Assembly: GCF_021608225.1 (NCBI RefSeq)
Contig: NZ_JAKIJS010000001.1
Span: forward strand, 2,232,001 to 2,296,000
Length of the DNA stretch: 64,000 bases
Source of the DNA: Pseudalkalibacillus berkeleyi
GTDB lineage: Bacteria; Bacillota; Bacilli; Bacillales; Fictibacillaceae
Direction of reading: 5' to 3'
The position numbers and the translations under genes were made by a program. The notes below the pieces were generated by a model. That model was not told where the DNA came from. It saw only the letters and a list, made by a program, of their open reading frames with translations, and made no database searches. This document shows positions 23,405-32,137 of the stretch, in pieces. How positions within the stretch are numbered: position 1 is the first letter of the stretch; every line of letters begins with the position of its first letter.

Positions 23405-24795
23405 TGTCCCCTCCTTTTTGAATGGATTAATTTATGCGGGTTCATGATTTCATTAGGGTCAAGGGCAAGCTTAATCTTTTCCATGACCTGAAGTGCCTTA
23501 CCATGTTCTCTTTGCTGATATTTCATCTTTCCTACACCTACACCATGCTCACCAGTACATGTCCCTCCACGCTCCAATGCATATTCAACAATGGCTTGAT
23601 TCAGTTGTTCAGATTTCTCGACCTCGATTGGGTCATTCAAATCAATCATGACAATCGCATGATAGTTTCCATCTCCTACGTGACCGAGCAGTCCTCCATA
23701 CAATCCTAATGAATCGATTGTTTGTCTCGCATGCTTGATTGCCCCAGCTAATTCTGTAATCGGAACACAAACGTCTGTGACCATCTGTTTTTTAGTTTTG
23801 TGACTATGAATAAAGGCATACGCCAAATGATGACGAGAGTCCCATAGCTTATTTCTTGCCGCATTGTCTTCTTCAAATTGAATCTCTTGGCAACCGTGGT
23901 CAGCTACAATTTCTTTTGTGAAGGCAACATCATGATTCAAACCTGCTTCGTTACCATGAAACTCTAGGAATAAAGTCGGTTGTTCGAGATAGTCTGTTTC
24001 ACTATAAGTATTCGTTTGTTTAATCGACAGCTCATCAACAAGCTCCACTCTCGCAATCGGAATACCTGCCTGCAAAATAGACACGACCGCTTCAACAGCG
24101 TCCTCCACTGTGGGGAAGGAGGCTCTACCGGCTACGATATGTTCAGGGATACCATATACTCTTAATGTTAGTTCCGTAATACATCCGAGTGTCCCTTCAG
24201 AACCGACGAATAAGCTGTTTAAGTTGTATCCAGAGGAAGATTTTTGCGCTAAGTTTCCGGTATGTATGCATTCACCATCTGGTAAAATGATTTCCAAATC
24301 CCTGACTTGATCACGCATGACACCATATCTGACAGAGGTTGTCCCACTTGCATTGGTAGCCGCCATTCCACCAAGTGTAGCGTCTGCACCTGGATCAACT
24401 GAAAAGAAGAGCCCATACTTCTTTAACTCTTTGTTTAATTGTAAGCGAGTAACACCTGGCTGGACTTTTACTAGGAAATCCCTTTCTCTCACTTCAATAA
24501 TTTTGTTCATTAATGTAAAGTCGATTGTAATGCCTTTGTCATATGGAATGACATGACCTTCTAAACTAGACCCCACGCCGAACGGGATGATCGGTATTTG
24601 ATGCGCGTTTGCAATTTTTACAATGGAAATGACTTGCTCATTCGATTCAGGATAGACGACCATGTCAGGTGTTTGTGGTGAATGATAGGATTCGTCCTTA
24701 CTGTGCTGCTGCAGAATGGTTTCGTTCATTGTTACCTGCTCGTCTTTCAAAAAGCTTTTCAATTCTTCGTACACCATATGAATGGTCTTTTCCAT
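23401..24795 (-). CDS. FAD-linked 2-hydroxyacid dehydrogenase (GlcD/D-LDH type)
   Basis: 464 aa. N-terminal PCMH-type FAD domain (IPIIPFGVGSSLEGHVIP near 70; GADATLGGMAATNASGTTSVRYG near 140-162) and C-terminal FAD-oxidase domain with GLLGHVGDGNYHAIVMID and GTCTGEHGVGVGKMKY. These match D-lactate dehydrogenase (cytochrome) and glycolate oxidase GlcD, which oxidise 2-hydroxy acids to 2-keto acids. No iron-sulfur GlcF partner follows. AGGGGG gives the ATG at 24795. Overlaps the BASS transporter by 4 bp. Confidence 0.87.
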   Translation of the reverse strand: MEKTIHMVYEELKSFLKDEQVTMNETILQQHSKDESYHSPQTPDMVVYPESNEQVISIVKIANAHQIPIIPFGVGSSLEGHVIPYDKGITIDFTLMNKIIEVRERDFLVKVQPGVTRLQLNKELKKYGLFFSVDPGADATLGGMAATNASGTTSVRYGVMRDQVRDLEIILPDGECIHTGNLAQKSSSGYNLNSLFVGSEGTLGCITELTLRVYGIPEHIVAGRASFPTVEDAVEAVVSILQAGIPIARVELVDELSIKQTNTYSETDYLEQPTLFLEFHGNEAGLNHDVAFTKEIVADHGCQEIQFEEDNAARNKLWDSRHHLAYAFIHSHKTKKQMVTDVCVPITELAGAIKHARQTIDSLGLYGGLLGHVGDGNYHAIVMIDLNDPIEVEKSEQLNQAIVEYALERGGTCTGEHGVGVGKMKYQQREHGKALQVMEKIKLALDPNEIMNPHKLIHSKRRGQ

Positions 24796-25005
24796 TTCCA
24801 AGTCCCCCTAGTCAGTGAAAGTTCACAAATTTACAAGTTGAACCGAATTATACATAATTATCAGAATTTTTTAAACCATTTTACAGCACAAATTCACTAC
24901 TATTCTCGATTAAAACTTATATTTTTTAGAGATCACCGTGCATGAGAACCCCTTTCTTCGGTACAATAGGGAATAGGTTTTACTTTTACAGAAAGGAGCG
25001 CGGAG

Positions 25006-26049
25006 ATGAGTGACTATAACCAAACATCTAAAAGAAAAACGGAACATATCGAGATTGTAATGAATGAACAGGTAAATGCTCTTTATAAAACAACTGGCTT
25101 CGAAAACTATCAATTTAAACATCTAGCGCTTCCTGAGATTGATTTTTCAAGTATTGATTTGTCTACAGCTATTTTTGACAAAAAGGTTGATACACCTTTC
25201 TTAATCAGTTCGATGACGGGTGGAACAGAGGATGCTTGGCAAATAAACCAAAAGCTCGCTACAGTTGCTCAGGCAAGAGGATGGGCGATGTCTACTGGAT
25301 CCGTCCGTTCTGCTATTGAGAATCCTCAAACCGCTTATACCTTTAACATCAGAAAATATGCACCAGACATTCCAATCATTGCGAATTTAGGTGCTGTCCA
25401 GTTTAACTATGGATATGGTGTAGACGAGTGTAAGAAAGCCGTTGAGATTACAGAAGCTGATGCACTTGTTATGCACTTGAACACCCTTCAAGAAGTTTTC
25501 CAGCCAGAAGGTGATACGAACTTCAATGGGTTGCTCTCCAAAATATCAAAGGTTTGTAGCGAGCTAAATGTCCCAGTAGGAATTAAAGAAGTGGGATGGG
25601 GTATCGATGGCGATTTAGCAAATCAATTATACGAAAAAGGAGTTTCATTTATAGATGTGGCTGGTGCCGGCGGGACATCTTGGAGTGAGGTGGAAAAGCA
25701 CCGGAACATAACAAATTCTATCAAACAACGAGCTGCTGATACTTTTCGTGAATGGGGAATCCCTACATCCAGGTGCATTCAAGAAATCCATTCAGTTGCC
25801 CCAAAATGCATTTTAATTGGAAGCGGCGGAATGAGAAACGGACTTGATGCTGCAAAAGCCTTCGCGCTAGGTGCTGATCTCGTTGGGTTCGGGGGATCGA
25901 TTCTTTCCTCAGCGGTGGAATCCGAAGAACATTTATCCGAACGCCTCGAACAGATTGAGTTAGAATGTAAAATTGCGATGTTCGGGATAGGCGTAAAAAC
26001 CATCCAAGAACTGCAAAATACGGATCGATTAGAGTATGATAAGCGCTAA
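25006..26049 (+). CDS. fni: Isopentenyl-diphosphate delta-isomerase, type 2
   Basis: 347-aa FMN- and NADPH-dependent IPP/DMAPP isomerase. Characteristic features: RKTEHIEI near the N-terminus, LISSMTGGTEDAW near 64-76, MSTGSVRSAIENP near 93, HLNTLQEVFQPEGD near 145-158 and the FMN phosphate site LIGSGGMRNGLDAAKAFALGADLVGFG near 265-291. It feeds isoprenoid and menaquinone synthesis from the MEP pathway. A strong AAAGGAG precedes the ATG. Monocistronic and divergent from the GlcD operon. Confidence 0.95.
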   Translation: MSDYNQTSKRKTEHIEIVMNEQVNALYKTTGFENYQFKHLALPEIDFSSIDLSTAIFDKKVDTPFLISSMTGGTEDAWQINQKLATVAQARGWAMSTGSVRSAIENPQTAYTFNIRKYAPDIPIIANLGAVQFNYGYGVDECKKAVEITEADALVMHLNTLQEVFQPEGDTNFNGLLSKISKVCSELNVPVGIKEVGWGIDGDLANQLYEKGVSFIDVAGAGGTSWSEVEKHRNITNSIKQRAADTFREWGIPTSRCIQEIHSVAPKCILIGSGGMRNGLDAAKAFALGADLVGFGGSILSSAVESEEHLSERLEQIELECKIAMFGIGVKTIQELQNTDRLEYDKR

Positions 26050-26131
26050 ACAACCGAGCGCAAATGACAATAATGGGTTTATTTGTTAAGTGCAAAACAC
26101 AAAAATACGGACTAAATCACATAGTATTTAA

Positions 26132-26158
26132 AGGCTTAGAAGAAAATCTATTCTAAGC
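26132..26158 (+). terminator. Terminator after fni
   Basis: GGCTTAGAA / TTCTAAGCC perfect 9-bp stem, followed by a T-rich tail (CATTTCTTTT). Confidence 0.6.
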
Positions 26159-26240
26159 CCATTTCTTTTCAATAAATAATTACATTAAATGCTCCTTAAA
26201 ATTATTTAAAATGAAAGCAGTGTGTCTTTGTTTTTAATTA

Positions 26241-26591
26241 TTATGTCCGCAAAATCTTTTCCATCGCTTTTCCTTTTGCTAACTCATCGACTAGTTTATC
26301 CAAATAGCGAATTTCCCGCATCGTTGGTTCTTCAATATTTTCCACTCGAACGCCGCAGACTACACCTTTGATCAATGCCCGTGAAGGATTTAATTGAGGA
26401 GATTGCGCAAAGAATGTCTCAAAGTCTGTCTGTTTTTCCAGTTGTACTTCTAACTCTTCCTGGTTATATCCTGTCAACCAAAGGATAATTTCATCGACTT
26501 CTGATTTTGTACGCCCTTTCTTCTCAGCTTTTGAAATATAATGAGGATAAACTTTTGCGAAACTCATTGAATAAATCTTATGTTTGGTCAT
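26241..26591 (-). CDS. DUF2200 domain protein
   Basis: 116-aa protein matching DUF2200: [38 protein letters not shown] at the N-terminus and [33 protein letters not shown] at the C-terminus. It is soluble and probably enters the cytoplasm only; the function is unknown, although members are widespread in bacteria. The start ATG has GGGAGG upstream. Monocistronic. Confidence 0.85.
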   Translation of the reverse strand: MTKHKIYSMSFAKVYPHYISKAEKKGRTKSEVDEIILWLTGYNQEELEVQLEKQTDFETFFAQSPQLNPSRALIKGVVCGVRVENIEEPTMREIRYLDKLVDELAKGKAMEKILRT

Positions 26592-26781
26592 AATATTTCC
26601 TCCCTTAATTCTCCACTATTCCGTCTTTTCCTTAAAACCAATTATTTCAAAACATTAGAATTAACTCAATTATTAATTCAATGGTAAAAAGACATTTCCT
26701 TTATCGGAAATGCCCCCTTTCATTAAGCTATTAAAACTTTGTCTCTTAGATACCTCAGTCTTCTAAAATTTCGTGATTATT

Positions 26782-27846
26782 TTATTTGCAAACTGGTAAT
26801 GAAAACATGAAAGTGTGGCAATTCTTTTCTGACTTAACGCTAATCTTACCTTTATGGTGTTCAATGATTTCTTTTGATATAGCGAGTCCAAGTCCTGTTC
26901 CCCCTGAATTATCTCTTCCACGTGAAGAGTCTACACGATATAATCTCTCAAAGATTTTTTCTTTTGCTTCTATTGGTATTACTTGCCCGGGACCAGTGAT
27001 AGACAGCATATACCTTCCTTTTATTATTTCACCCTTTATCCTTATTGGTCCTGTTCCCTCATAGTACCTAATAGCATTGTCAAGCAAGTTATTAATAACT
27101 TGTAGGATACCCTCATTATAAACATTAACTATTCCTATTTCGGCTTGGATTTCTACTTTAATTCCTGCATTTAATAATGACCAACGAAACATCCTAACAG
27201 ATTCTTCTACTAGAAATTGCATATCCATAGGTTCTTTCTCATGGTATGTTTGTTTAGTCAAATAATCCCATTCCCTTAATTGTTCAAGCTGTTCAACCAT
27301 ATGAATAAGTCGTTCTGATTCATTATGAAGAGATTCATACATTTTTTGATCCGCTTCAATCACACCATCTTTCAAAGCACCCAGGTAGCCCTTTAGATTG
27401 GATAATGGTGTACGAAAATCATGAGATAAATCTAAAATCAATTCTTTCCTATGTTGTTGTGTATCTTTTAACTGTTTTACCAGATCATTAAAATGACCGA
27501 TCAATTGTCCCGTCTCATCCTTAGAGTTCACTTGAATTGGTCTTGGATATTGGCCTTCTTTCATTCTTTTAGTAGATTCAATCAATTCTTTTAATGGACG
27601 TATTGTTTTTTTTACTAAGTAATAATGAATGAGGCTGCCAATAATGATTGCGGCGATACTAAATATCCATAAATATTGAAAAAGGGTTGAATTAAACAGG
27701 TTTTGTTTCTGCTCATTCCACGAACCTAATCCATCAGCCAAAAAACAAGCAGTATTATAAATCGCCCAACTACTTAATACAATAAAAGTGCCAACAACAA
27801 TTATATTAATAAAGGTCAAGCGCCATAATAATCGGTTTGGAAGCAT
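26782..27846 (-). CDS. Sensor histidine kinase
   Basis: Two-helix membrane kinase of about 354 aa: helices near 10-32 and 52-75 with a short external loop, HAMP (about 76-130), HisKA (LDLSHDFRTPLSNLKGYL, phospho-His in SHDFRTP), and HATPase (NNLLDNAIRY, GTGLGLAISKEI). The frame extends into the regulator gene; the ATG at 27846, 13 bp after that gene's stop, is the simplest start, although overlapping TTG codons at 27873/27870 are possible. It is last in the membrane protein-CcdA-TlpA-regulator-kinase operon, so it may sense thiol-redox or envelope stress. Confidence 0.85.
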   Translation of the reverse strand: MLPNRLLWRLTFINIIVVGTFIVLSSWAIYNTACFLADGLGSWNEQKQNLFNSTLFQYLWIFSIAAIIIGSLIHYYLVKKTIRPLKELIESTKRMKEGQYPRPIQVNSKDETGQLIGHFNDLVKQLKDTQQHRKELILDLSHDFRTPLSNLKGYLGALKDGVIEADQKMYESLHNESERLIHMVEQLEQLREWDYLTKQTYHEKEPMDMQFLVEESVRMFRWSLLNAGIKVEIQAEIGIVNVYNEGILQVINNLLDNAIRYYEGTGPIRIKGEIIKGRYMLSITGPGQVIPIEAKEKIFERLYRVDSSRGRDNSGGTGLGLAISKEIIEHHKGKISVKSEKNCHTFMFSLPVCK

Positions 27847-27859
27847 TGACTTTGTAAGT

Positions 27860-28543
27860 TTATTCCACAACAAATTTATACCCCATTCCTCGAACTGTTT
27901 GAATACGTTCAGGAATACCAGGATTAGATTCAATTTTTGCTCGTAATTTCTTAATATGGGCATCAATCGTTCGATCCATAACCGTTTTATCTACATAAGG
28001 ATATAATTGTAAAATCAGATTTTCTCTTGATATAACCACATTTGGATTTTCCATAAAATGATATAAAAGATTGAATTCATGTTTTGTTAAAGTTAAATTT
28101 TTGTCGTAGAGTAAGACTTCACCTTTTCGAGGTTTGATACATAACCCGTTGTAAGTGATTTTTTGACAAAATTGCCCTGTACGTCGTAAAACGGCCTCAA
28201 CGTGAGCGATAAGTTCTTCTGGATTAAACGGCTTTGTTAAATAATCGTCTGCCCCTATCTTTAACCCATTGATTTTATCATCTGTTCGGGCTTTTGCTGA
28301 TAGCATAATGATAGAAACCTCATTACGTTCTTGTTCCCGAACCCACTTACAGAATTCCTCTCCAGATAATTTAGGAAGCATTAAATCAAGAACGACCAGA
28401 CAGGGATGATGTTCTAAAAAAACAGCTTTCGCTATTTCCCCATCAGCAGCTTCTACCACCTCATAACCGGCACCTTTTAAATAGATAGTGATAAGTTTGC
28501 GAATCATTTGATCATCTTCTACCACTAGTATTATCTGCTTCAC
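27860..28543 (-). CDS. OmpR-family response regulator
   Basis: 227 aa: receiver domain with VVEDDQ, phospho-Asp in LVVLDLMLPK near residue 53 and K in YLTKPF near 102, then an OmpR winged helix (about 130-227) ending in RIQTVRGMGYKFVVE. It is the cognate partner of the downstream kinase and lies 37 bp after the TlpA gene. The co-transcribed thiol-redox genes are the likely regulon, which is unusual because such two-component genes seldom sit in the same operon as ccdA and tlpA. Confidence 0.9.
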   Translation of the reverse strand: MKQIILVVEDDQMIRKLITIYLKGAGYEVVEAADGEIAKAVFLEHHPCLVVLDLMLPKLSGEEFCKWVREQERNEVSIIMLSAKARTDDKINGLKIGADDYLTKPFNPEELIAHVEAVLRRTGQFCQKITYNGLCIKPRKGEVLLYDKNLTLTKHEFNLLYHFMENPNVVISRENLILQLYPYVDKTVMDRTIDAHIKKLRAKIESNPGIPERIQTVRGMGYKFVVE

Positions 28544-28580
28544 CTAATTCACCTCTTGACTATTGTACTATATGCAATGA

Positions 28581-29174
28581 TTATTTCATCTTTTCATATT
28601 CCTGTACCATGAGATCATAATTCAAAGCACCCATTGCTACGAACTGTATACGACCATTTGAATCAATCATATATGAAGTTGGATATGCCCTTACTTGATA
28701 GGTGTCAGAAACATTAGAACTCTCGTCGATAACTACTGGAAATGTCATTCCGAACTCTTTTATAAACTCTTTGACTTTATCAATACTTTCCTCTGTTTCT
28801 GTGAGATTTACTGCTAATATTTCTACATCTTTGTTCTCATAAAGTTTTTGAAAATCAGGAATCTCTGCCCTACATGGAGGACACCAAGTGGCCCAAAAAT
28901 TTACTATTACTCGTTTCCCTCTATAATCTGATAATTGTACTGTTTCTCCATCTATTGTCTGCAATTCAAAGTCAGGAGCAATTTGGCCCTCACTTAGCCC
29001 AACACTATTAGATTCATTTACTTCCCCATCATTACCATATTCAGTTGACGATTGTGAATTTAGTGTAGTACTGCTACTTTTGTCTTCGTTAGTGTCATCA
29101 GTTGAAATGGTAAAATCATAAATAGCCCAACCGAGCATACCTACCGCAGCGATAATAAGAATTGTTTTTTTCAT
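28581..29174 (-). CDS. Membrane-anchored TlpA/ResA-like thiol-disulfide oxidoreductase
   Basis: 197 aa with an N-terminal signal anchor (about 3-22), a Ser/Thr/Asn-rich linker (23-60) and a thioredoxin fold from about 65. The active site WCPPC lies in NFWATWCPPCRAEIP near 93-107, and cis-Pro in RAYPTSYMID near 167. ResA-like proteins reduce disulfides outside the membrane, for example in apocytochrome c, using electrons from CcdA. The ccdA gene directly upstream (15 bp) provides that partner. Confidence 0.88.
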   Translation of the reverse strand: MKKTILIIAAVGMLGWAIYDFTISTDDTNEDKSSSTTLNSQSSTEYGNDGEVNESNSVGLSEGQIAPDFELQTIDGETVQLSDYRGKRVIVNFWATWCPPCRAEIPDFQKLYENKDVEILAVNLTETEESIDKVKEFIKEFGMTFPVVIDESSNVSDTYQVRAYPTSYMIDSNGRIQFVAMGALNYDLMVQEYEKMK

Positions 29175-29189
29175 TATTTATTGCCCTCC

Positions 29190-29948
29190 TTATCCTAATT
29201 CTGATAACCATGTATCTTGTACTATATCAAGCAGAAATCCCGTTATTCGAGGCATTAAGCCAAAAAACAAGACTAGTCCCATAATAATCATAATTACAGC
29301 ACCGATTTTCATAATTACCCTACTATGACGAACGATCCACTTAGTAGAACCAAGAAAGAAAATTAAGACAAGATATGGTAATGAAAATCCAATTACATAC
29401 ATGATGGTATAAAAAATCCCATGCCCCGGATTACTCGCAGCCAATAATAGAATTGATCCAAAAATAGGACCAATACAAGGAGTCCAACCAGCAGCAAAAC
29501 CAAGTCCTACAAAAAATGTCCCAAGGTATCCTGCAGGTTTCTTAGAATAACGAAAACGCTTTTCTTTCATTAATGCAGGTATTGTAATCCATCCTGCAAC
29601 AAACATACCCATAATGATAATAAAAACTCCTGCAATACGCTGAATAAATAAACCAGAATCACCTAACAGTAGGTTTTGAGCCCATTTCCCCAAGAATGAT
29701 GCACTCGCACCTAAACTAATAAAGACAAGTGATACTGCTAATAAGAAAAATAGGGAATGACTCAATAACTGACTACGAATTTTTGCATTCTTTTTACCTT
29801 GCAACTCCTTAACACTAATTCCAGTTATATATGACATATACACAGGGAAAATTGGTAACACACAGGGAGACAAAAAAGATAAAGCTCCAGCTCCGATTGC
29901 AAGGAACAATCCTACAATTAGTGCTGTATCTGATTCAATTCCAACCAT
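29190..29948 (-). CDS. ccdA: Cytochrome c biogenesis protein CcdA
   Basis: 252-aa DsbD-type electron carrier with six predicted membrane helices. The two essential cysteines sit in LSFLSPCVLPIFPVYMSYITG (near residue 29) and GFAAGWTPCIGPIFGSIL (near 152). CcdA passes electrons from cytoplasmic thioredoxin to external thiol proteins such as the TlpA-like neighbour. The start overlaps the upstream membrane gene by 14 bp. Being linked to a TCS rather than to res or cyd genes suggests an accessory, stress-related copy. Confidence 0.9.
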   Translation of the reverse strand: MVGIESDTALIVGLFLAIGAGALSFLSPCVLPIFPVYMSYITGISVKELQGKKNAKIRSQLLSHSLFFLLAVSLVFISLGASASFLGKWAQNLLLGDSGLFIQRIAGVFIIIMGMFVAGWITIPALMKEKRFRYSKKPAGYLGTFFVGLGFAAGWTPCIGPIFGSILLLAASNPGHGIFYTIMYVIGFSLPYLVLIFFLGSTKWIVRHSRVIMKIGAVIMIIMGLVLFFGLMPRITGFLLDIVQDTWLSELG

Positions 29949-30594
29949 CACTACCCCTCTTTCTATTATTTATTATGGTTATTGAAATACTAATTAAAAA
30001 GAACAAACAGACAAACCACGGAACCATTATATAATCAAATACAGTTACAAACGGCTGAGTAAAAGTTAGTAGTATCATTCCTCCAGACCATACCGTTACA
30101 ATCATGACTATCAGAGCAGGCGCTTTGATCCGTCCATGACTACTAATGAATAAGACTAGGAGAATACAAGATAAAACCAAGTATCCAAAAGCATAAGAAT
30201 TATTATTCCAAACAAGCTGAATAAATTCATACACAAATGATGCAACTAAAAAAACCAGCAATAAAGATTCAATAAAGAGGGGCACATCATTATGTCGCGA
30301 ATTAGTATTTGAAATATTGACAAAAATGCTCATTAACACAGCTATATAAAGTGCATGTGAGCTACTCGGATAAGCCAATATCGCCAACGGATCCTCGATA
30401 AAAACAAAAAAGTTCACAATAATTTTTCCAATCCAAATAAAAATAATCAAGTTTATAAGTTGTGAAACTATCCCTTCTACATGCTCTTTTCTTTTTTGCT
30501 TTGATTGATCACTGATAATATAAAAGGTAGTAAGTCCAATAACTATACTGATACCAATGAAGCCACTTGGTATTAATTTGCTGGCACTCACCAT
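29935..30594 (-). CDS. Polytopic membrane protein of the ccdA-tlpA operon, unknown
   Basis: 219 aa that I do not recognise by sequence. About seven predicted helices; the N-terminus SASKLIPSGFIGISIVIGLTTFYII is followed by a basic loop (SKQKRKEHVEG) and an FIEDPLAILAYPSSSHALYIAVL segment. GGAGG before the ATG at 30594 sets the start, 36 codons inside the open frame. It heads the operon and overlaps ccdA, so it probably acts in the same membrane redox system. There are few Cys residues, so it is not an obvious electron carrier. Confidence 0.65.
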   Translation of the reverse strand: MVSASKLIPSGFIGISIVIGLTTFYIISDQSKQKRKEHVEGIVSQLINLIIFIWIGKIIVNFFVFIEDPLAILAYPSSSHALYIAVLMSIFVNISNTNSRHNDVPLFIESLLLVFLVASFVYEFIQLVWNNNSYAFGYLVLSCILLVLFISSHGRIKAPALIVMIVTVWSGGMILLTFTQPFVTVFDYIMVPWFVCLFFLISISITIINNRKRGSDGWN

Positions 30595-30677
30595 TTGACA
30601 TTTCCTCCATTTCACTCTCTTAAGGCATGATCTTACAAGGCTAATATGAAAATTTGATGAAAATAATAAGCAATAGA

Positions 30678-30923
30678 TTAATCGAGTAATTTTTTCAAAC
30701 AAATTCTTATGCTTAAGGAATTTATTGCTTCTTCATTTGTTGAGCTAACATATCCAGGGAGTTGTACTCCTAGCAGAGGGAGGTTTAATGAGAAGGCGAC
30801 TATTAACTTGCTTACCAACCAGTAGTCAGCAAAAGCTTCGTAACCTTTCAACAATAGTAATGAAAATAGAGCGTAATCTTTTATAGTTTTATAGATTAAC
30901 GCTCGCCGATTGTTTAATAACAT
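30678..30923 (-). CDS. Uncertain small ORF, possibly a gene remnant
   Basis: 81-codon frame with a hydrophobic middle (KLIVAFSLNLPLLGV). No Shine-Dalgarno precedes its ATG, and the next 270 bp upstream hold a broken frame on the same strand (ERYSSYLKEINKGEWEGE... ending PHLYNPVDV then stop). The two may be pieces of one decayed gene. I do not recognise the family. Confidence 0.25.
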   Translation of the reverse strand: MLLNNRRALIYKTIKDYALFSLLLLKGYEAFADYWLVSKLIVAFSLNLPLLGVQLPGYVSSTNEEAINSLSIRICLKKLLD

Positions 30924-31200
30924 TAAAGATTCATTCTACACATCAACAGGATTATAAAGATGTGGTGTATTCCAGAAAGCATCAACCTCTAAGGGATACA
31001 TTTCTTTAATGGATGATAGTGTTTCACCTTCCCATTCTCCCTTATTGATTTCCTTAAGATAAGAGGAATATCTCTCACGCCCTGTATCAATTCAGTAGTC
31101 CACTTAATCCTATTACTGGTACTTGAAATGATTGCTGTTAATTCTACTTGCATTTCTTTCTCGAATTTCGGTAAGTTCCAAATCCAACCATCCTTCTATA
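30924..31200 (-). pseudogene. Possible degraded coding sequence
   Basis: Minus-strand frames with coding-like composition (WLDLELTEIRERNASRINSN, then RERYSSYLKEINKGEWEGE) are cut by stops and lack start codons. This suggests a decayed gene, perhaps continuous with the frame at 30678-30923. No function can be given. Confidence 0.3.
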
Positions 31201-31225
31201 ACTTGAGTTCTCCTAACTAAAAAAA

Positions 31226-31251
31226 GAGCGATTACAATATAGTAATCGCTC
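31226..31251 (-). terminator. Terminator downstream of VOC gene
   Basis: GAGCGATTAC / GTAATCGCTC perfect 10-bp stem with T7 on the minus strand. It lies 175 bp beyond the VOC gene's stop. Confidence 0.8.
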
Positions 31252-31425
31252 CTCTTTTCCTAAACAATCAGTAAAATTCAATAACCTCAAATGGCGCTAT
31301 TGTTCAGGAATAAAAATAATATATTTCTTTCTCTAACTATTTAACAGGATCATCATTAAAAAGGAATCTCAATTGAAGTTACTTACTTCTGCTTAATACA
31401 GCAAGTTCAATTCAAAAAAAGATAC

Positions 31426-31809
31426 TCATTCACTCTTTTCCATGACTGCAAAGTAATTTTCTTCACTATCTGAAAAGTTAAATACTCTACCGGAAGGCAT
31501 ATTAACAATCTCTCCGACTTTGACATTTTTATTTGATAAATCCTTATATAATTTATCGAAATTGTCTGTAAAAAACATTAAAGAAGGGGTGCCAAGGTTT
31601 AATCCAGGCGACATTTTTGCAACAAACTCCTTATTATGAATAATGATACTCGTTTCAGCATCCTTTGTTGGGGAGATTTCAATCCACCTCATTCCTTGAT
31701 CATTGTTTTCTTCAGACATTACACTAAATCCTACTTTTTCTGTCCAAAAACTCACTGCCTCATCTTGATTATTTACATACAACATTATTTGACCGACTTT
31801 ATTAATCAA
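31426..31809 (-). CDS. VOC family protein
   Basis: 127 aa with paired beta-alpha-beta-beta-beta modules: VGQIMLYVNNQDEAVSFWTEKVGFSV at the N-terminus and GRVFNFSDSEENYFAVMEKSE at the C-terminus. The C-terminal metal Glu position appears changed (NYFAVMEK). Similar small VOC proteins are annotated as glyoxalase or fosfomycin/bleomycin resistance-like; no substrate can be inferred. Monocistronic, start ATG with GGAGG. Confidence 0.75.
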   Translation of the reverse strand: MINKVGQIMLYVNNQDEAVSFWTEKVGFSVMSEENNDQGMRWIEISPTKDAETSIIIHNKEFVAKMSPGLNLGTPSLMFFTDNFDKLYKDLSNKNVKVGEIVNMPSGRVFNFSDSEENYFAVMEKSE

Positions 31810-32137
31810 TAATTTCCCTCCTAAATGTTTTGGTGTTCTTAGTTAATTCTACATTCCTATCAGTTAACCTTTTTAACCTAAACTTCTCCAAACTCTATAC
31901 TAATTCCATTAATTATTGCTTATATTAAAGTGGTAACTAAATATAGGAACCTGTTATTCCAAATTTCTCCCCACTACCTAAATAGAGCGCTTACCTTTAT
32001 TAAAGCAAGCCCTCACTTTACTTAAATAAAAAAGTTGGTCTCTATTAAACTTCCTTCTTATATTTTGTATGGATTAGAGGAAATCAATAGTCTTCTTAGA
32101 ACTAATAGATAATAAATAGAAAAGGAGAGGATAAGAA
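31810..32137. other. Gene-free AT-rich intergenic region
   Basis: No gene or recognisable structured RNA. The region must hold the divergent promoters of the VOC and MraY-like genes, but no clear -35/-10 pair could be read. Confidence 0.5.
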
